From positions 3,100,001 to 3,164,000 of the forward strand of contig CP036290.1 in the NCBI GenBank assembly GCA_007750655.1: a DNA stretch of 64,000 bases. Reading direction: 5' to 3'. Origin of the DNA: Rohdeia mirabilis. Lineage in GTDB: Bacteria > Planctomycetota > UBA1135 > GCA-002686595. A program made the position numbers and the translations under genes. The notes below the pieces were generated by a model. The model was not told where the DNA came from. It saw nothing but the letters and a program-made list of their open reading frames with translations, and searched no databases. Each line of letters opens with the position of its first letter. The first letter of the stretch is position 1. Positions 60,900-64,000 of this stretch are shown piece by piece.

Positions 60900-61199
60900 G
60901 ACGGGAGCGCGCGCCGTTCGCGGCCGCGGACCGAGGCGGGGAGCAGCTGCGCCGGCAGCGGCTCCCCGCCGGCCCAAAGGCGTCCGCTCCGGGTCCCACA
61001 TGGGGCACCGCCGAATCGCCGCAGGCGGCTGTGACGGGCCCTGCGACCGATGGTCGTGGGACGGGGCGTGGGAATCGGACAGGCCTCCTGCCGTCCGAGC
61101 GACCGCCGCTCTATCCTGTTTCGCCCAAACCGCGCCCCAGCCGCCGCGGCCGGCACCGCGGACCCCCTGGTCCGCGTGCTCCGAGCCGCCTGTGTCCCC
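60900..61199. other. Upstream region of sucA
   Basis: 300 bp, G+C-rich. It must carry the sucA promoter, but I recognise no promoter consensus, riboswitch or palindrome. Confidence 0.35.

Positions 61200-64000
<2,801 letters not shown>

Overview
This is a high-GC chromosomal segment with 51 supportable protein genes and no rRNA, tRNA, CRISPR array or recognisable transposase gene. The style suggests a Planctomycetota-like, Gram-negative-type bacterium: secreted FG-GAP/VCBS and EF-hand proteins, large orphan lipoproteins, few Shine-Dalgarno sites, GTG starts, and central metabolism (sucA) mixed with cell-surface genes. The phylum is an inference from gene style, not a demonstrated placement.

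Layout. 1-7.7 kb holds surface-glycan genes (GT4 start, GDP-mannose 3,5-epimerase-like enzyme, NodU/CmcH carbamoyltransferase, undecaprenyl-phosphate sugar transferase) around an EF-hand protein and a Na/Pi transporter. A tandemly triplicated hairpin repeat follows. 8.2-11 kb holds a beta-rich surface protein, an HDAC-family hydrolase and a DUF3332-like lipoprotein. 11.3-15.5 kb is an aerobic benzoyl-CoA (box) locus: a BoxR-type regulator divergent from boxC-boxB. 15.8-29.2 kb holds secreted proteins and small membrane proteins punctuated by long palindromes. 29.5-50.9 kb is a mosaic of secreted or lipid-anchored proteins, two FKBP paralogues and many intergenic palindromes, ending in a lower-GC patch. 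50.9-64 kb returns to housekeeping-type genes: ALDH7, EttA, Nudix, thioesterase, methyltransferases, CobB, an ECF-type sigma factor, YeeE/YedE halves and sucA.

The most important observation is three apparent gene breaks that are single in-frame TGA codons. Two are in paralogous secreted FG-GAP proteins (26446-27657 and 30782-31999), at the same site (GVW-TGA-CTSSTPQF). One is in a thioredoxin-like protein (41264-41947, minus strand), where the TGA forms a C-T-U motif. Each is followed at selenocysteine-insertion distance by a hairpin with a five-base loop beginning AGUU, built partly from codons unusual for this genome. I annotate all three as selenoproteins. No selA/B/C/D gene is in the window to confirm the trait.

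The second is a superfamily of long palindromes (families A-D) sharing a TACGGnGTC-type terminus. Family A has ten copies of 103-127 bp, almost all at gene 3' ends and often supplying the stop codon. Their arms differ between copies yet stay complementary within a copy, as REP/BIME-like elements would. A fifth family (E, about 198 bp, terminal inverted repeats) sits 10 bp upstream of two start codons.
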